A DNA stretch of 32,693 nucleotides from Clostridiales bacterium (GCA_004554085.1 SFNY01000022.1:1-32693); one strand, 5' to 3'; counted from the first letter of the stretch, positions 6,031 through 14,802 are shown. Numbers and translations: made by a program. Notes: generated by a model from the letters alone, not told the origin.

Positions 6031-9000
6031 TTATCCGATCCCCAGCCCGTAGGCCGCTCCACGGGAGTAGGCCGCGATCCGGCCCGCCAGGCTGCTCACG
6101 TCCTCATCGCCCCGCATGTCCGCGTGCTGAATGTTAACATTAACGCTATTGTCCACGCTGCTTCCGCTGCCTGCCTGCGGCCCGCTTGCGCCAGTCTGCA
6201 CGCTACCAGCACTGGCCAGGGCTGCGTTGACGCCCGCGGCCAGCACGCTGGCTGCTCTGACAGCATCCGGTGTTCCCAGGCTGATCCCCATGCCCAGCCC
6301 CCTGGCCGCCGCGAGGCCCACCTCGCGCGTATCGCCCACATTGCCCAGCGCCGCGCCAACCTTCGCGCCCGCCTCGCTGGCATCATCCGCAGCGTCCTCG
6401 CTTCCGTCCGTCACACCCTGGCCGATGGCCTCCATGGCCTCCGTCCCGATGCTCTCTATATCCGCGTCCACCATGGATATCCGCAGCGCGTCCTGGATCG
6501 TCTCCGGCATCGCGCTCAGATCCAGCGCGGACACGTCCACGCCCGCGTCCATCCAGGCCTGCAGCATCGCCATGGCCGGGTTATTTTCCACATCGATGCT
6601 GCCCTGCATCTGTTTGAGCGCCTCCGAGGCATCCCGCTGCAGCTGCTGCATCGCCGTCACCGGGTACGCGTTGCCGGAGTCAAACAGCCCATGGCTGTCC
6701 GCAAAGTACCCGAATCCCAGCGCCTCCAGCGTCCCCGGGGCGATCCTTTTGCGCAGCTCCTGCTGCACGTCCACGCTGCCCGGCATCTGCTGCACAGCCT
6801 GGATGGCGCTGAGTACATCCAGCAGCTGTCCGGCTTTGGTGATGTCCGCCATGGCCTCCGCATTGCCGCTGCGGCCCATCCAGCCGCGCCACTGGGCCGC
6901 CAGCGCCGCCTCCATGTCCGCCTGAACCTGGGCGGACTGCGCGTCCGCATCGGCCTTCGCCGCGTCGTAGGCTGCCTGGGCAGCGTCCTTTTCCGCCTGG
7001 GAGGCCGTGGTGCTGCCCGTCACATCCTGGGCCGTCTGCCGGGCCAGCTCCAGGTTGTCGGCAATCTCCGCCTGCAGCTGGGAGGCGGTATACACCGTGT
7101 ACGCCGCCGCCTCGCCCACCGTCCGCAGATCGCCGTAGCCCCCGGCCACCGTCACGCCCGCCTTGCCCTGCAGCGACTTTTCCGCCCCGTCAATGTCCGT
7201 GCGCAGCTGCAGCATCTCCCCCGCCAGCTCCCGCACCTTACCCATGGCCGTCTCCAGGGACGCGATCTCATCATCCGTGGCGCTGTTGCCCTCCCGGTAC
7301 ACCACCTCCAGCAGCGAGTAAAATTCGTCCACCGCGCCCTGCAGCTCCCCAGCGAGCACACCCATGATGCCTCCTTCCGCCTCGCCGGAGGCAATCAGCG
7401 GATCAAGGGTGTCCGCCTTGTAGGCATCCAGGCTGGACTTTTCGCCCAGCGTCACCATCCCGTCGCTGAGCGCCGTGCTCACCAGCTGGGTCAGCTGCTC
7501 CTGTACGTTCTCGCCGTCGATCGTTACCTTGGCCGTACAGTAGATCTCCCAGTCCTTCTGCGCTTCCGCCACGCCATCGTTGATGCCCTGGGCAATGTTG
7601 CTCTTGGCCTCCTCGCTCAGCGTTACGTTGATGCCCTCCAGCGATTCCTGGAGCCGCCGCGCAGGCTCATTGGCCGTCACCAGCGTGGTGGTCAGCGCGG
7701 CAAGGCCAATGCCCGCCGTGATGTAGGGGTTGCGCAGCACCGAGAGGATCGTAGTCAGGTTCTTCATCAGCGTGCCCGTGGCCTTCAGCACAGGCCCGGT
7801 CGCCGCCGCCAACGCGCCCAGGGTGATCACCGCCCGCTTGGATCCGTCGTCCAGCCCGGCAATGGCGCCGCTCACGGTCTCCAGCAGCTCCGCGCCCATG
7901 TCCACCGCCGGCAGCAGCGCCTCGCCGAACTCCGCCCCGGCGTTTTTCAGCCGGTTCATGGAGGCCGCCAGCTGCTCCGCCCGGCTGCTCACCCGCGTCT
8001 CAAAGGCCTGATCCACCACGCCGGACGCGCCCTGCATCTCACTGAGGATGGAGGCGTAGTCCTCCGCCGCGGTGGTGCCCAGGGCCAGCACCTGGTTGAG
8101 GCCCTCCACGGAGCCGAACAGCTTACCCAGGCTCTCCACGTCCATGCCGGTCTTGTCCGCCACATCCTGCAAAAAGCCCGTCAGGCCCTTAGCCTGCAGC
8201 GCCGCCGCGTCAAAGGACAGGCCCAGCCGCTCTGCTTCTTCCCGGGCCTCCGCGGTGGGCTTGATCACCGAGGACATCACGGCCTTCAGGCCCGTCACGC
8301 TGCCGGAGGTGCTCATGCCGCCCAGCGTCATGGCCGCGATGGCCGCGAAAACCTCCTCCATGCCCACGCCCAGCTGCGGCGCCATGCCCGTCACCTGGCC
8401 GATCTGGCTGGCCAGCTGGCCCACGTCCGTCTTGCCCCGGTTCTGTGCCGTCATCATCACGTCCAGGATATGATCGAGGCCACCGCTCTTCTGGCCCCAG
8501 GCGTTGTAGACGGAGCTGGCGCCGCTGACCACCGTCTCCGCGTCGCTTCGCCCGCCCTTGGCCGCCATGGCCGCCCGCTGCGCCCAGTAAATGGAGTCCT
8601 CCACGGAAATGCCCGCGCTCACCGCCTGGTACTGGGCCGCCGCCAGATCCGTCGCCGCCGTGCCCGACAGGTTGCTGGCGTCGATCAGCAGACGTTTGTA
8701 CTCCTCTACCTGCCTCTGCTGCTCCTCCAGGGATCCCGTCAGCACGCCGGGCAGCGTCGCCACCTCGTAGATGCTGTCCTCCAGATCCATGGCCAGCTTG
8801 CCTGCCGTCACGCCCATGCCCATCACCGGCGTGGTAACGTACCGGGTCAGCTTGCTCCCGGCCTTTTCCAGCTTTTCCCCGGTTTTTTCGACGGACTTTG
8901 CGTATTCCTCCCAGCTCTTTTTCCCCTTATCCAGCTTGTCGCTGGCGCCATCCACTGCATCCGCCGCCCCGGCAGCGGCGCTCTTCTGTGCCTCCATGGC

Positions 9001-9354
9001 CGCGTTGCACTCCCGGATGCCACGCTCCAGCTGCTTTTCCGAGGTTTCTGACCGAAGGATCTGCATGTCCAGCTTGTTCAGCTGCTCCTCCGAGGCCCTG
9101 CCGCTGGCCACATACTTCTCCCGCGTCTCACGCAGGGCCTGGGTGGCCTTACGCTGCTCCTCCAGCTGCTTTTGCATCAGCTGGCTCCGCTGCGCAAGGT
9201 AATTGGTATCCTTGCTGCTTTTGCCGTAGGTAGCCTCCAGCAGGGCCATTTCCTGCCGGTTTTTTTTGATCGCGTTCCCGACCTCGTCCAGGGTGCGCTG
9301 CGCCTTTTCGCCGCCGTCCACCCGCAGCACCACGCCGGATAGCTTCATGCCCAT
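6031..9354 (-). CDS. Phage tail tape measure protein
   Basis: A 1107-residue protein with GGAGG before ATG 9354. Residues ~10-150 are coiled coil; ~165-500 match the TP901-type tape measure core (TTPVMGMGVTAGKLAMDLED, AAMAAKGGRSDAETVVSGAS, MTLGGMSTSGSVTGLKAVMS). A hydrophobic segment at ~540-560 (NPYITAGIGLAALTTTLV) is followed by NEPARRLQESLEGINVTLSE (from residue 562). The latter is strikingly like the small membrane protein at 26007-26384. The C-terminus is Ala/Gly-rich (VNVNIQHAD near the end). The protein sets tail length and enters the host envelope at DNA ejection. The ~1014-residue antisense frame over it is spurious. Confidence 0.95.
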   Translation of the reverse strand: MGMKLSGVVLRVDGGEKAQRTLDEVGNAIKKNRQEMALLEATYGKSSKDTNYLAQRSQLMQKQLEEQRKATQALRETREKYVASGRASEEQLNKLDMQILRSETSEKQLERGIRECNAAMEAQKSAAAGAADAVDGASDKLDKGKKSWEEYAKSVEKTGEKLEKAGSKLTRYVTTPVMGMGVTAGKLAMDLEDSIYEVATLPGVLTGSLEEQQRQVEEYKRLLIDASNLSGTAATDLAAAQYQAVSAGISVEDSIYWAQRAAMAAKGGRSDAETVVSGASSVYNAWGQKSGGLDHILDVMMTAQNRGKTDVGQLASQIGQVTGMAPQLGVGMEEVFAAIAAMTLGGMSTSGSVTGLKAVMSSVIKPTAEAREEAERLGLSFDAAALQAKGLTGFLQDVADKTGMDVESLGKLFGSVEGLNQVLALGTTAAEDYASILSEMQGASGVVDQAFETRVSSRAEQLAASMNRLKNAGAEFGEALLPAVDMGAELLETVSGAIAGLDDGSKRAVITLGALAAATGPVLKATGTLMKNLTTILSVLRNPYITAGIGLAALTTTLVTANEPARRLQESLEGINVTLSEEAKSNIAQGINDGVAEAQKDWEIYCTAKVTIDGENVQEQLTQLVSTALSDGMVTLGEKSSLDAYKADTLDPLIASGEAEGGIMGVLAGELQGAVDEFYSLLEVVYREGNSATDDEIASLETAMGKVRELAGEMLQLRTDIDGAEKSLQGKAGVTVAGGYGDLRTVGEAAAYTVYTASQLQAEIADNLELARQTAQDVTGSTTASQAEKDAAQAAYDAAKADADAQSAQVQADMEAALAAQWRGWMGRSGNAEAMADITKAGQLLDVLSAIQAVQQMPGSVDVQQELRKRIAPGTLEALGFGYFADSHGLFDSGNAYPVTAMQQLQRDASEALKQMQGSIDVENNPAMAMLQAWMDAGVDVSALDLSAMPETIQDALRISMVDADIESIGTEAMEAIGQGVTDGSEDAADDASEAGAKVGAALGNVGDTREVGLAAARGLGMGISLGTPDAVRAASVLAAGVNAALASAGSVQTGASGPQAGSGSSVDNSVNVNIQHADMRGDEDVSSLAGRIAAYSRGAAYGLGIG

Positions 9355-9369
9355 GCGCTGCTCCTCCTT

Positions 9370-9636
9370 TTAATCCGTCCGCTCCCGCGCAAGCACGATC
9401 CGCACACCGCAAGGGATCGCGTCCGCCTGGATCAGCGCGGTGTAACCCTGATAGGTCACGCGGTCGTTGCCGTCCCAGTCATGGTCGATGACATCAAGCG
9501 CCCGCGGATCGCCGAAGACCCTCTCGGCCTCCTCCGGCGTTGCGATGTCCGTGATGTCCAGCCACAGGTAGCCGTCCGCCGCCCCGCAAAAGACGACTTC
9601 GTGCTGCTCTCCGTTTGCCAGTACGATTTTGCGCAT
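9370..9636 (-). CDS. Small tail-region protein (88 aa)
   Basis: ATG 9636 is preceded by AAGGAGG with 7-base spacing. The sequence (MRKIVLANGEQHEVVFCGAA) is a compact alpha/beta protein with DGYLWLDITDIATPEEAERV and a C-terminal Arg/Glu stretch. It starts 11 bases after the Tal-like gene and ends 15 bases before the tape measure, so it belongs to the tail operon. No family recognised. Similar short proteins sit near tail genes in Clostridia phages and may be minor tail or assembly proteins. Confidence 0.65.
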   Translation of the reverse strand: MRKIVLANGEQHEVVFCGAADGYLWLDITDIATPEEAERVFGDPRALDVIDHDWDGNDRVTYQGYTALIQADAIPCGVRIVLARERTD

Positions 9637-9647
9637 AAACGCCCTCC

Positions 9648-11399
9648 TTAGCTGTGTGTCAGGTACCAGTGGCTGCTGCCGCTGCCGTCCTGCAGGTACA
9701 GCCATTGGCATTTAAACCCGGCCAACGTCAGCCCGGCCGTTGTGACCGAGGCTGCCGAGAGCAGGTCGGCCTTGGTCTTGCCTGTCCTCAGGTTTTCGAT
9801 CTCCGCCTGGGTGGCGTTGAGCTGCGACGCTGTCACATAGCCGCTCAGGTTGATCTTCGATGCTGAAATCGTGATGGACTCCGCCGTCTGGTTGATGGCG
9901 GAAATCACGCCGTCCTTGCTGACCTTCAGCGCGATCTCCGCGTTCGCGCCATCGATGGCGATTTCCGCCGCCGATACCCGCGTACCCAGCGCGTCCACCG
10001 TCGTCTGCTTGGCCCGCAGCAGGATCTCCGCGTTCGCGCCATCGATGGCGATTTCCGCCTGGCTGATCCTGGTGCCCTGGTTGGCTATGTCCGTGGCCAG
10101 CAGCTCGATCCGCGCGTTCATGCCATCCAGCATGATTTCCGCCGAGGATACGCGCCTGTCCACATCCTCCGCGTTATCTGCCAGCAGCGCGATCTGCCGG
10201 GCGTGCAGCACAATCTGCTCCGCCTCCACATACAGCTGCTCGCCGTAATTCTCAAAGGTTCGGCGGGCCGAAGCCGCCGTCTGCCGCACCTGAGCGGAGG
10301 TGGCCAGCATGTTGCCCGTCCTGTCCTGCCACGGGTCGCCCGCTTCCAGTGACTCATAGCAGCCCCGCAGCACGTCCCAGGTGTAGCCCGTGATCCGCCG
10401 TTCGCACTCCAGGCCCGCCGCCTCGTGCCGGATCCGGACGCGATCGTACAGGCACAGGCTCTCCGCGGCCCCGCGGATGGCCACCGGGCGCGGCACATGC
10501 ACAAAGCTGAGCGTCTCCTGGGCCTTGTCGCAGCCCTCCCGCAGCCTGTCCGCCGCCGCCTCCCGCAGCATGGCATAGACCTCGTCCACCGTCAGCGCCT
10601 GGGTGGAGCCGTCGTCCCGCCGGGTTTTCTGGCCCACCTTCGCCCCGGATACCTTCCACGCCGCGATCCTGGGCGCGGCATAGTCGCCGATCAGCGGCGC
10701 GTCGATGGCTTTTTCCGGCAGCATCAGGTCGCTGCCGTCCTCGTTTTCGCCCACGGGGTACAGCCGCGTCACCACGCTCTGGATGTCGTGGGACGCCGTG
10801 AGGCTCCGCAGCGACCCGCCGTACCGCAGCGTCACCCCGCTGTCCCGGCCCGTGTCGTCCCGCAGCCACAGCGTCCCGCCGTCCCGCTCCATTTCCAAGT
10901 GCCCCTGCGCCACAAGCCCCGTGCTGGGCTCCAGCAGCATGTTCACCGGCGTGACCAGCGCCCAGGTGCCCTTTGCGGTGCCGTTGCAGTCCGCGTCCAG
11001 CCCGAAGCTCGCGGGCTCGATCAGCCCCGCCATCATCTTCCGCGCCAGCTCCCCGCAGGATGTTTCCTCCGTGGCCTCCACCTTCTGCACCGCCGTCCGG
11101 ACCAGATCGTAAAAGAGATGCTGTGCCTTGATCTCCATAGTCTGCCCATCGCCGCCGACAGACACGGAGCAGATCCGGAACAGCTGCTCCCGCGCGGACA
11201 GGCGGTGCGGGGCTCCGGGCACGCGGAGCACCGCCTCCTGCCGGATCAGCGCCGCCTCCCCGCGCAGCCCCAGGGGCAGCTCCATCGTCAGCTCGTAGCT
11301 GCCGCCAGCCGTCTCCGTGATGGTGCAGCTGACGGGATGCAGCACGCCCAGGCCGTGCCCTTCCCGTGCCGTGTCCCGGGCATCATAGATACAGATCAC
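9648..11399 (-). CDS. Tail-associated protein (Tal-like, prophage endopeptidase tail family)
   Basis: A 583-residue protein starting at GTG 11399 with GGGAGGGG before it. Residues 1-370 match the gp18/Tal-like hub domain of Firmicutes siphophages: an N-terminal MICIYDARDTAREGHGLG, then HPVSCTITETAGGSYELTME, and TRLYPVGENEDGSDL in the middle. A helical region with three AEIxxDGxNAxI repeats follows, then a short C-terminal domain ending GSSHWYLTHS. No lytic domain is evident. It should cap the baseplate below Dit. Its place between the major tail protein and the tape measure is unusual. Confidence 0.82.
   Translation of the reverse strand: MICIYDARDTAREGHGLGVLHPVSCTITETAGGSYELTMELPLGLRGEAALIRQEAVLRVPGAPHRLSAREQLFRICSVSVGGDGQTMEIKAQHLFYDLVRTAVQKVEATEETSCGELARKMMAGLIEPASFGLDADCNGTAKGTWALVTPVNMLLEPSTGLVAQGHLEMERDGGTLWLRDDTGRDSGVTLRYGGSLRSLTASHDIQSVVTRLYPVGENEDGSDLMLPEKAIDAPLIGDYAAPRIAAWKVSGAKVGQKTRRDDGSTQALTVDEVYAMLREAAADRLREGCDKAQETLSFVHVPRPVAIRGAAESLCLYDRVRIRHEAAGLECERRITGYTWDVLRGCYESLEAGDPWQDRTGNMLATSAQVRQTAASARRTFENYGEQLYVEAEQIVLHARQIALLADNAEDVDRRVSSAEIMLDGMNARIELLATDIANQGTRISQAEIAIDGANAEILLRAKQTTVDALGTRVSAAEIAIDGANAEIALKVSKDGVISAINQTAESITISASKINLSGYVTASQLNATQAEIENLRTGKTKADLLSAASVTTAGLTLAGFKCQWLYLQDGSGSSHWYLTHS
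9933..10059 (-). repeat. Two identical 37-base direct repeats inside the Tal-like gene
   Basis: Bases 9933-9969 and 10023-10059 are identical and 90 bases apart, encoding the repeated phrase AEIAIDGANAEI. A diverged third copy (AEIMLDGMNARI) lies near 10100-10145. This is a 30-residue helical repeat unit that seems to have been duplicated recently. Confidence 0.85.
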
Positions 11400-11417
11400 T
11401 TGATCCCCTCCCTATAC

Positions 11418-11455
11418 AAAAGCGGCGCAGACAGCCATGCAGGCCGCCGCGCCGC
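11418..11455 (-). terminator. Hairpin with T run after the major tail gene (attenuator)
   Basis: On the minus strand, GCGGCGC plus GGCGGCC pairs with GGCTGTC and GCGCCGC (14 pairs including G-U, one bulged T, 5-base loop), followed by TTTT. It lies between the major tail protein and the Tal-like gene. Partial termination here would keep tube protein in excess over baseplate proteins. Confidence 0.6.
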
Positions 11456-11469
11456 GCGATGCCGATAGA

Positions 11470-12099
11470 TCAGCCCGTCACTGCCTTTTCCGTGCCGGAG
11501 ATAGCCAGGATCTGCTCGATGGTCTCCGGCGCCGCCGCGAAGAACTCTTCCGGCGTCAGAGGCACCTTGCCCGCGTCCACCTTGCCCGTGTCGTAGCGGG
11601 CGCGCCACACGTTCTCGTCCGTGGGCAGGATCATCAGCGTGTAGCTCAGGTTGGGGTCAGGCAGCTGCCCGCTCTCGCTGGTTTTCAGCTCCTCATCGCC
11701 CTGCACCAGCTTGCACCGGGGATGGTAGTAGTACACCTTGCCGCCGTCGGACTTTTCCGCCCAGTAGCCGCAGGCAAACTCCTCCTTGTGGGGCTTGGTC
11801 ACGTCGTAGCTCACCGCGCCGCTGCCGCCGCTGCCCAGAGCGCGGTCGGTGAACTCGTGCGGCAGAGCCACCACGTTCAGGCCCACCTTGATGTCGCTCA
11901 GCAGCGTGGTGGTATCGTAGATCACGCCGCTGGCGTAGATCTCCTTGGTATTCTCACCCGGCTGCACCCGGATGGACTTCACCACCGGCATCTTCAGCTG
12001 CAGCGCCTGCAGTTTCTTGCCCGTATCCGCCTTGAAGTTGACGAAGAAGTCCCGCACCGTCAGGTCGTAGGCCGGTTTCTTCACCGCATATTCGCTCAT
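11470..12099 (-). CDS. Major tail (tube) protein
   Basis: A 209-residue protein with AGAAAGGG before ATG 12099. It resembles the phi13-type major tail protein of Firmicutes siphophages: YDLTVRDFFVNFKADTGKK near the N-terminus, then ASGVIYDTTTLLSDIKVGLN, ALPHEFTDRALG and the tail-tube signature FACGYWAEKSDGGKVYYYHP. It follows the head-tail joining genes and precedes a strong hairpin, as expected for a highly expressed tube subunit. Confidence 0.88.
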   Translation of the reverse strand: MSEYAVKKPAYDLTVRDFFVNFKADTGKKLQALQLKMPVVKSIRVQPGENTKEIYASGVIYDTTTLLSDIKVGLNVVALPHEFTDRALGSGGSGAVSYDVTKPHKEEFACGYWAEKSDGGKVYYYHPRCKLVQGDEELKTSESGQLPDPNLSYTLMILPTDENVWRARYDTGKVDAGKVPLTPEEFFAAAPETIEQILAISGTEKAVTG

Positions 12100-12121
12100 G
12101 CATTTTCCCTTTCTCCGGGCG

Positions 12122-12565
12122 TCACAGCCCGGCCTTGCTCATCTGCGCCTCCACAGCCTTGTCCAGCAGCGCGTCGCACATGGCCTCCATTTTGCTGGTG
12201 GCGGCCTCCTCCGCATCGATGAAGCCCTGCTCCATGTGCCGCAGCTGCCGCCGCTCAGAGTACTCCAGGATCCGGCCGTAGTCGGCCACCGTGGTCACCT
12301 TCCGCGACCGGCCCCGCCGATCCACAAAGGAGGAGCGCTTCCGCGTGCCGCCCTTGCCCCGGATCGGGTTTTGCTGCCAGCCCATGGGCGCCCGGCCCGT
12401 ATCCGCGTGGATCTCGTAGCTGATGGACGCCTCAAGCTGCCCCGTGGCCCGCTTGGCCTTGGTGGATACCTGCCGCTGGATGGCCTCCTGGACAATCTTC
12501 GCCCCGGCTTCCAGCACAGGGGCCAGCTTTTCGCCCGTCAGGATCTGGCTGCTGTCAAGTGCCAT
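12122..12565 (-). CDS. HK97 gp10-like head-tail joining / tail completion protein
   Basis: A 147-residue protein from ATG 12565, overlapping the upstream gene by 11 bases. Features include GAKIVQEAIQRQVSTKAKRA, TGQLEASISY, GKGGTRKRSSFVDRRGRSRK and ADYGRILEYSERRQL. The ATGxLxxSI...YxxxxEyG layout is that of the HK97 gp10 family, minor proteins that finish the tail end joined to the head. The ribosome site (AGGGTG) is weak and translation may be coupled to the previous gene. Confidence 0.75.
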   Translation of the reverse strand: MALDSSQILTGEKLAPVLEAGAKIVQEAIQRQVSTKAKRATGQLEASISYEIHADTGRAPMGWQQNPIRGKGGTRKRSSFVDRRGRSRKVTTVADYGRILEYSERRQLRHMEQGFIDAEEAATSKMEAMCDALLDKAVEAQMSKAGL

Positions 12566-12953
12566 TCTGCCACACCCTCTCGTGCACATGCACCTGCATC
12601 CGCGCGCACTTGCGGTGGATGGCAGGCACGTCCTCCGCGCCGGTCATCCCAAAGGCCCTGGCGGTGACGCCCGGCAGCACGCTCGTGCTTTGATCCAGGC
12701 CGCCGTCCACCGCGTCCGCGATGTCCCACAGGAGGCTGCGCCAGTCGCCGTAGTCCACGGGGAACCACAGTGTCAGCGTCAGGCAATAGATGCGCTTGTA
12801 CACCTCGCCGCTGGCGCAGTATTCCCGCACCCCGTCCTCCGACCAGGTGACGTAGGGGCCTTCCGGCTCCACCAGCATGGGCTCCTCGCAGGCGGGGACA
12901 TCGATGCCAAAGGCATGGAGCTGATCCGAAAGATACGCGCTCACATCAAGCAT
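12555..12953 (-). CDS. Tail terminator / minor capsid-like protein
   Basis: About 132 residues. ATG 12953 and the upstream in-frame GTG 12962 are both possible starts after a GGGGGA site; the start overlaps the end of the head-closure gene. The sequence (MLDVSAYLSDQLHAFGIDVP) contains VTWSEDGVREYCASGEVYKR, as in small tail-terminator proteins that read as alpha/beta folds. Position between head closure and gp10-like genes suggests a role in capping the tail tube. Assignment rests mainly on context. Confidence 0.6.
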   Translation of the reverse strand: MLDVSAYLSDQLHAFGIDVPACEEPMLVEPEGPYVTWSEDGVREYCASGEVYKRIYCLTLTLWFPVDYGDWRSLLWDIADAVDGGLDQSTSVLPGVTARAFGMTGAEDVPAIHRKCARMQVHVHERVWQNGT

Positions 12954-13299
12954 CCGCCACACCGTCCCCCTTTTGCGTCACACACACGCCCCGCAGCCGT
13001 ACCGTGCCCCGGATCGTCCCGGGCACCACCTCCGCCACGTCGTAGGCCAGACCCTCATGCACAAACCGCAGCCCCGGCTCCAGGCGGAAGCCAACGGGCT
13101 TGCGGATCGTGCAAAACTTGATTGTCTCCTGATACCTCGCGTCCCCCGCGGCGAAGGCCTTGTCACTCTGGCTGTACACCTCGGCGGATACGCCGCCGGG
13201 CAGCAGCTCCTCCCAGGCGTCCGCGCTCCGGCCCTCCCGGGTTTCGGGCACGCGCCGGTACAGCCGCACCCGCGTGGTCAGGTCACCCGTCTGCCGCAT
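12946..13299 (-). CDS. Head closure / head-tail adaptor protein (SPP1 gp16-like)
   Basis: A 117-residue protein. ATG 13299 has GGGAGG 8 bases before and overlaps the upstream gene by 17 bases. The small beta-barrel pattern (MRQTGDLTTRVRLYRRVPE, RSADAWEELLPGGVSAEVYS) with a C-terminal VHEGLAYDVAEVVPGTIRG matches the head-tail joining family (phage_H_T_join). It closes the portal channel after packaging and docks the tail. Confidence 0.8.
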   Translation of the reverse strand: MRQTGDLTTRVRLYRRVPETREGRSADAWEELLPGGVSAEVYSQSDKAFAAGDARYQETIKFCTIRKPVGFRLEPGLRFVHEGLAYDVAEVVPGTIRGTVRLRGVCVTQKGDGVADA

Positions 13300-13576
13300 C
13301 GTCCGCGCCTCCCAGCTGCCAGATGATCGCCTGCACACCCTTGGCAATCTCGCCCTGCACCTGCCCCACCAGCACTACGCCCCGGTTATCGTACCAGTGC
13401 GCCGCCAGCATGTAGCAGGCCAGATCATAGAGCGGATTGGGCACCTCAGGCTCAGGCACATCGGCGTTTTTGAGATAGGCCTTTGCGGAAGCCAGCATCA
13501 TCTGCGCCACGTCCGGCTGGAAAACCCCGTCGTCGTAATAGCCGTATTGCCGCATCAGCCCGGGCAGATCCGCCAT
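13283..13576 (-). CDS. Head-tail connector (HK97 gp6-like)
   Basis: A 97-residue helical protein with GGAGG before ATG 13576. It shows YLKNADVPEPEVPNPLYDLA followed by CYMLAAHWYDNRGVVLVGQV, the A-x-x-x-L-x-x-HWYENR pattern of gp6-like adaptors. It immediately follows the capsid gene, as is usual. It forms a ring beneath the portal. Confidence 0.85.
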   Translation of the reverse strand: MADLPGLMRQYGYYDDGVFQPDVAQMMLASAKAYLKNADVPEPEVPNPLYDLACYMLAAHWYDNRGVVLVGQVQGEIAKGVQAIIWQLGGADDAADG

Positions 13577-13590
13577 GGCCGCGCACCTCC

Positions 13591-13620
13591 TTCATGCCGT
13601 CAGGCGCCCGGCGGCATGAA
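13591..13620 (-). other. 9-bp perfect inverted repeat downstream of the capsid gene
   Basis: TTCATGCCG (13591-13599) and CGGCATGAA (13612-13620) form a perfect stem with a 12-base loop, in the 65-base gap between capsid and connector genes and touching the GGAGG of the connector. There is no T run, so it may be an RNA-stabilising or ribosome-site-modulating hairpin rather than a terminator. Confidence 0.55.
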
Positions 13621-13641
13621 AGCCGCCGGAACGCCCATGGA

Positions 13642-14802
13642 TTACGCGCCCACCACCACGCGGCGGAACGCGCTGTACATCTTGATCTGGATATCGAACA
13701 GGGAGTTGAGGTAGAACCGCCGCAGGCCCTGGGATGGAACGTTCTCCACATCGGCCCAGGGGGCGCAGGCGAAGTTGAGGTGCAGGTAGCGGAAGGCGCC
13801 CACCACAGGCGTGGTGGCGTACTCGGTGAAGGTCATCGGCACACCCAGGACGCTCTCCGGCTTGGCGTTGAACAGGCTCTCGTTGGGGGCGATGGCGCGC
13901 AGCATTTTGACGTAGTCGCTGAAGCGCATCACGCCGCTGGCCTGCTCGCGGTAGTCGTCCTCCAGATCGGCGAAGGCGGCGCACCAGGCCGTGAACATGT
14001 CGGTGCCGGTCACGCCCTTGATCAGCTCCTGGCTGTCGCTGCCCTTCTGGTACAGGGACATGTGCTTGACGTCGCTGGGCAGGTCGGTGCCGAAGATCAT
14101 CTTCAGCTCCTTCTTCGCGCCCGCGGAGGCCATGCCCTCATCCACCGCTGCCTGGATGTTGACGGGGGTGGTGCGCAGCACGCTCTCCGCCACGCTGGCG
14201 CGCACCCGGTACTCATGGGTGCCGAAGCGCACCTGGTCGCCGCGGAGCTTCAGCTCCTTGGCGCTCTCGCCATCCTTGGCCACAAAGGCGTCGTCATCCT
14301 GCTCGAAGCCCAGGCGGGGCAGGATCAGGTTGGGCACCTGGGTCACGCTCATCACGCCGCGCAGGCGGTTAATGGTGCGGGGAGCCATCAGCAGCTCCTG
14401 GCCCATGGTATCGGGGATCAGCACGCTGCCGTTGCCCTGATCCTCGCTGCCGGCAGGGATCGCGCCCAGCTGCTCGTAGACCATGCGGGGCAGCGCGCGG
14501 GTGTCGCCGCCGGTCAGGGCGGCACGGTAGAACATGCCGGCAGCCTGGGCCTTGTCCAGGACGCCGCCACTGTCCTTGCGCAGCTTGAAGGCAGCCTCGT
14601 CCGCCATCCGGGCCCGCTCCTCCTGCAGCATCCCGAGACGGTCGGAGGCATCCTGATAGGCAGCCTTCGCCGCGCGCACCTTGTCCATGGGGGTCGCCTT
14701 GTCGGCGGCCATGCGCACAGCCTCGTCCCTCAGGCCGGGAATGGTGCTCTGGATCTGGGCGATCGCCTCATCGATCGCCGCCACACTCTGGTAAAAAGGC
14801 AT
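13642..14802 (-). CDS. Major capsid protein (HK97 fold)
   Basis: A 386-residue protein with AAAGGAG before ATG 14802. An N-terminal coiled-coil scaffold (delta) region of ~90 residues (VRMAADKATPMDKVRAAKAA) is followed by an HK97-type core with VLIPDTMGQELLMAPRTINR, RVRASVAESVLRTTPVNIQA and FACAPWADVENVPSQGL. The delta domain is probably removed by the protease encoded just upstream. Portal-protease-capsid order is standard. Confidence 0.92.
   Translation of the reverse strand: MPFYQSVAAIDEAIAQIQSTIPGLRDEAVRMAADKATPMDKVRAAKAAYQDASDRLGMLQEERARMADEAAFKLRKDSGGVLDKAQAAGMFYRAALTGGDTRALPRMVYEQLGAIPAGSEDQGNGSVLIPDTMGQELLMAPRTINRLRGVMSVTQVPNLILPRLGFEQDDDAFVAKDGESAKELKLRGDQVRFGTHEYRVRASVAESVLRTTPVNIQAAVDEGMASAGAKKELKMIFGTDLPSDVKHMSLYQKGSDSQELIKGVTGTDMFTAWCAAFADLEDDYREQASGVMRFSDYVKMLRAIAPNESLFNAKPESVLGVPMTFTEYATTPVVGAFRYLHLNFACAPWADVENVPSQGLRRFYLNSLFDIQIKMYSAFRRVVVGA

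Noticed and set aside
6007..9051. 1014-residue plus-strand frame opposite the tape measure gene
   Set aside because: Arg/His/Gly-rich shadow composition, no ribosome site, and a clear tape measure on the other strand.
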